Positions 5,075 to 7,497 of a stretch of 7,497 nt of DNA are shown one piece after another (positions within the stretch are counted from its first letter, which is position 1; each line of letters begins with the position of its first letter). This DNA comes from JBGTCD01 sp041749015 (GTDB taxonomy: Bacteria; Bacteroidota; Bacteroidia; Cytophagales; Cyclobacteriaceae), in contig JBGTCD010000050.1 in NCBI GenBank assembly GCA_041749015.1, forward strand, positions 1-7,497, written 5' to 3'. Below the pieces are notes generated by a model. It did no database searches, was not told where the DNA came from, and saw only the letters and a list, made by a program, of their open reading frames with translations. The position numbers and the translations under genes are program-made.

Positions 5075-7483
5075 ATGTTATTCATTAGTTATATAAAAGT
5101 GGCCTTCCGCAATATGTGGAAGCAAAAATTTTACGCGCTGATCAATATTATCGGTCTTGCGCTCGGCCTCACCGTCTGTACCATGATCGGTATGTATGTG
5201 GCTGATGAATTCAGTTATGATGAGTTTCACTCGGATGTTGAAAACCTGTACAGAGTAGGCCTTCATGGAAAGCTTGCCGGCCAGGAGATCAGGTCATACA
5301 CTACTTGTCCGCCTTTGGCCAATGGCATGCTGACGGAAATTCCTGGGATTGAAAAAGTGACCAGGGTGAATAATTACAATAATATCGTATTTCGGTATGA
5401 TGACCTGGTTTTTACTGAGGAGAAGATCATAGATGCCGACAGCACATTCTTTGATGTTTTCGGATTTAAACTACTCAAGGGAGATCCCCAACAGGTTTTG
5501 GTAAAACCCAACAGTATGGTGATCACCGAATCATTGGCCAAAAAATATTTAGGTGATGAGGAGCCAATAGGAAAGATCATTCAGGTAGGGAACTCCAAAC
5601 TGGCTTTTGAAGTGACCGGTTTGGCTGAAGACCCGCCTTCTAATTCTCATATTGAGTTTGAGGCTATTTTAAGCATGTCATCGAATGAAAAATCATATAA
5701 TAGTACAGAGTGGCTTAATAATTATCTCTATACCTATTTTGTGAAGCATCCTGAAGCCGACACTGAAACAATAGCTGAGCTCCTGGAGCCTATTACAATA
5801 AGAAATGTAGAGCCCCAGTTACAGCAATTTACCGGCATGGATTTTTCCAAGCTCCGTGAGGGTGGGGGAGAATACCGGTACAATGCCCATCCAATTACTG
5901 ATACCAGATTATATAATGATCTTGAGCATGATATGACCCCTGCCGGGAATATCCAGCATGTATATATCCTGATTGCCGTTGGTTTGTTTATCCTGATCAT
6001 TGCATGCATCAATTTTATGAATCTGGCTACTGCCAGATCCGCAGGGCGTGCCAAGGAAGTAGGTATGAGGAAGACCCTCGGCTCGCATAGAGGCCAGCTC
6101 ATTTTACAATTTTTATCAGAGTCAGTGGTTTATGCCTTTCTGGCTACCCTCGTGGCTTTGATTTTGGCAGTTGCCTTTTTACCTGGATTCAACACCCTGT
6201 CGGGAAAAGAGTTGAGTCTGGAGTTCTTCTACGAGCCTCAGGTTATTTTGGGTATTTTGGTGATCATCTTACTTACTGGTGTGCTGGCTGGGAGCTACCC
6301 TGCATTTTACCTTACATCTTTCAACCCTGTGGAGGTACTAAAGGGTAAGGTTAAGGGTGGGGTAAAAAGTAAGTCTGTCCGAAGTGCCCTTGTGGTTTTC
6401 CAATTTGCGCTGTCCATCATGATGGTCATTTCTACGGCTGTGGTTTTTCAGCAGATTAGTTTTATGAGGGATAAAAATATTGGCATCGATAAGCACAATG
6501 TGCTTATTGTGAAAAGTAGCCACCGGCTTAACGACCAAAAGCCCGCCTTCAAAAAACAAGTTCAGGGCATGGGGCAGGTGCAGGCTGCCAGCTTTACCAA
6601 TAATAGTTTCCCGGGGGTGAACAGTAACACAATATTCCGCTCGGCAGGTCTGGACCAGGACCATATCATGGGATTGTACTATACCGATCATGACCATCAG
6701 GAGGTGTTGAAATTTGAAATGGCGGAAGGGCGGTTTTTCTCGGAAGAATTCCCATCTGATTCTACAGCAGCAGTGATCAACGAAGCCGCAGTGCGGGAAT
6801 TGGGATGGACCAACCCTCTTGAGGAACACATTATTCATTTTCAAGGTGAGGCACCTCAAAAAATGAAAGTGATCGGGGTAATTAAGGATTTTAACTATGA
6901 ATCCTTCAAATCTGAGGTGCGGCCTCTGGTAATCCTGACTGGCGCCTGGGGTGCCCACCTGCATGTAAGGTACGAAGGCGATCCCCAATCCCTGATCCAA
7001 TCAATAGAGCAGGAGTGGAAAGGCATAGCACCGGGTGAGCCATTTGAGTACACCTTTCTTGATGATGAGTTCGACAAGCTTTTCAGAGCGGAGGAGCGAT
7101 TGGGTAAGATATTTACCGTATTTACCATCCTTACTCTGGTCATAGCCACTTTAGGATTATTTGCTCTGGCCTCATTTACTTCCGAACAGAGGACAAGGGA
7201 GATCGGTATCAGAAAAGTACTTGGAGCCAGTGATTTTGATCTTGTGCGGCTGTTATCCTTCGAATTTACCAAACTGGTTTTAATCGCTATTGTCATTGCG
7301 GTGGTGCCTGCCTATTTCATCATGAGTGACTGGCTCAATGGTTTTAACTATAGGATAGAATTGAGCTGGGGGGTATTCGTGATAAGCTGTGTTCTGGCAA
7401 TTTTAGTAGCCTGGATCACAGTAGGGCTCCAGGCACTTAAAGCTGCCAGGTTAAATCCATCTCATGCACTTAGATATGAGTAA
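5075..7483 (+). CDS. ABC transporter permease, duplicated MacB/FtsX type (two PCD and two FtsX domains)
   Basis: The 802-residue inner-membrane subunit has two MacB-like halves in one chain. Half one has TM1 at about 21-44 (ALINIIGLALGLTVC), a periplasmic core domain at about 45-293, then TM2 near 296-318, TM3 near 350-370 and TM4 near 390-412. Half two has TM5 near 438-460, a second periplasmic domain at about 461-675, then TM6 near 679-700, TM7 near 729-750 and TM8 near 766-786. Each half keeps the cytoplasmic coupling segment that contacts the ATPase: KEVGMRKTLGS (327-337) and REIGIRKVLGAS (708-719). The chain ends in ARLNPSHALRYE, matching the NPVEVLKG motif that closes half one. The layout is common in Bacteroidota and suggests that one chain makes the complete permease, with two ATPase copies. 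The gene is intact and ends 14 nt before the window end. Substrate is unknown; antimicrobial peptide, macrolide or lipid export are family-level possibilities only. Confidence 0.96.
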   Translation: MLFISYIKVAFRNMWKQKFYALINIIGLALGLTVCTMIGMYVADEFSYDEFHSDVENLYRVGLHGKLAGQEIRSYTTCPPLANGMLTEIPGIEKVTRVNNYNNIVFRYDDLVFTEEKIIDADSTFFDVFGFKLLKGDPQQVLVKPNSMVITESLAKKYLGDEEPIGKIIQVGNSKLAFEVTGLAEDPPSNSHIEFEAILSMSSNEKSYNSTEWLNNYLYTYFVKHPEADTETIAELLEPITIRNVEPQLQQFTGMDFSKLREGGGEYRYNAHPITDTRLYNDLEHDMTPAGNIQHVYILIAVGLFILIIACINFMNLATARSAGRAKEVGMRKTLGSHRGQLILQFLSESVVYAFLATLVALILAVAFLPGFNTLSGKELSLEFFYEPQVILGILVIILLTGVLAGSYPAFYLTSFNPVEVLKGKVKGGVKSKSVRSALVVFQFALSIMMVISTAVVFQQISFMRDKNIGIDKHNVLIVKSSHRLNDQKPAFKKQVQGMGQVQAASFTNNSFPGVNSNTIFRSAGLDQDHIMGLYYTDHDHQEVLKFEMAEGRFFSEEFPSDSTAAVINEAAVRELGWTNPLEEHIIHFQGEAPQKMKVIGVIKDFNYESFKSEVRPLVILTGAWGAHLHVRYEGDPQSLIQSIEQEWKGIAPGEPFEYTFLDDEFDKLFRAEERLGKIFTVFTILTLVIATLGLFALASFTSEQRTREIGIRKVLGASDFDLVRLLSFEFTKLVLIAIVIAVVPAYFIMSDWLNGFNYRIELSWGVFVISCVLAILVAWITVGLQALKAARLNPSHALRYE

Positions 7484-7497
7484 AATCAGGGTGTTTT

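Noticed and set aside
5734..6102. 122-codon minus-strand open frame within the permease gene
   Set aside because: It lies opposite well-conserved transmembrane and coupling sequence of the permease and has no family resemblance.
6338..7000. 220-codon open frame on the minus strand inside the permease gene
   Set aside because: It is antisense to a clearly conserved permease domain, its translation is low-complexity and His/Phe-rich with no recognisable motif, and it is best explained as a shadow frame.

Overview
The window looks like a chromosomal segment from a member of the Bacteroidota, probably a Cytophagales-type marine or soil bacterium. The evidence is the ~800-residue two-halved MacB/FtsX permease, the lipoprotein with acidic residues after its cysteine, the lack of clear Shine-Dalgarno sequences, and the type of REP-associated transposase. 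The phylum is a fairly confident inference; the order is a guess.

Positions 1-1284 are a REP/RAYT-type locus. A small HUH/Y1 transposase gene (466-927) sits among short GC-rich palindromes of three recurring kinds, called here P1 (AATCCC-TTC-GGGATT), P2 (GACCCC-NNN-GGGGTC) and P3 (CGACCCC-NNN-GGGGTCG). Upstream they form a tandem array with an exact 132-bp period (three units, the first cut by the window edge). Downstream there are two diverged modules in the same order P2-P3-P1. The 3' flank of P2 and the 5' flank of P1 are complementary, so each module can fold as an arm-to-arm stem enclosing P3. The transposase gene lies exactly where the array has its short P1-to-P2 spacer.

Positions 1425-2810 encode a lipoprotein predicted to fold as a right-handed parallel beta-helix, with no evident partner. 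It is flanked by two non-coding stretches. The one after it (2811-3116) carries two clusters of inverted repeats just ahead of the transporter genes.

Positions 3117-7483 are a compact three-gene operon on the + strand: a membrane-fusion (HlyD/MacA-like) adaptor, a MacB/LolD-class ABC ATPase and a duplicated eight-helix MacB-type permease. Gaps between the genes are 7 and 13 nt. Together they would form a tripartite, mechanotransmission-type ABC export system working with an outer-membrane TolC-like channel that is not in this window. The substrate cannot be told from sequence.

No tRNA, rRNA, CRISPR or convincing promoter was found. The most unusual content is the three-hairpin repeat module and how it relates to the transposase gene.
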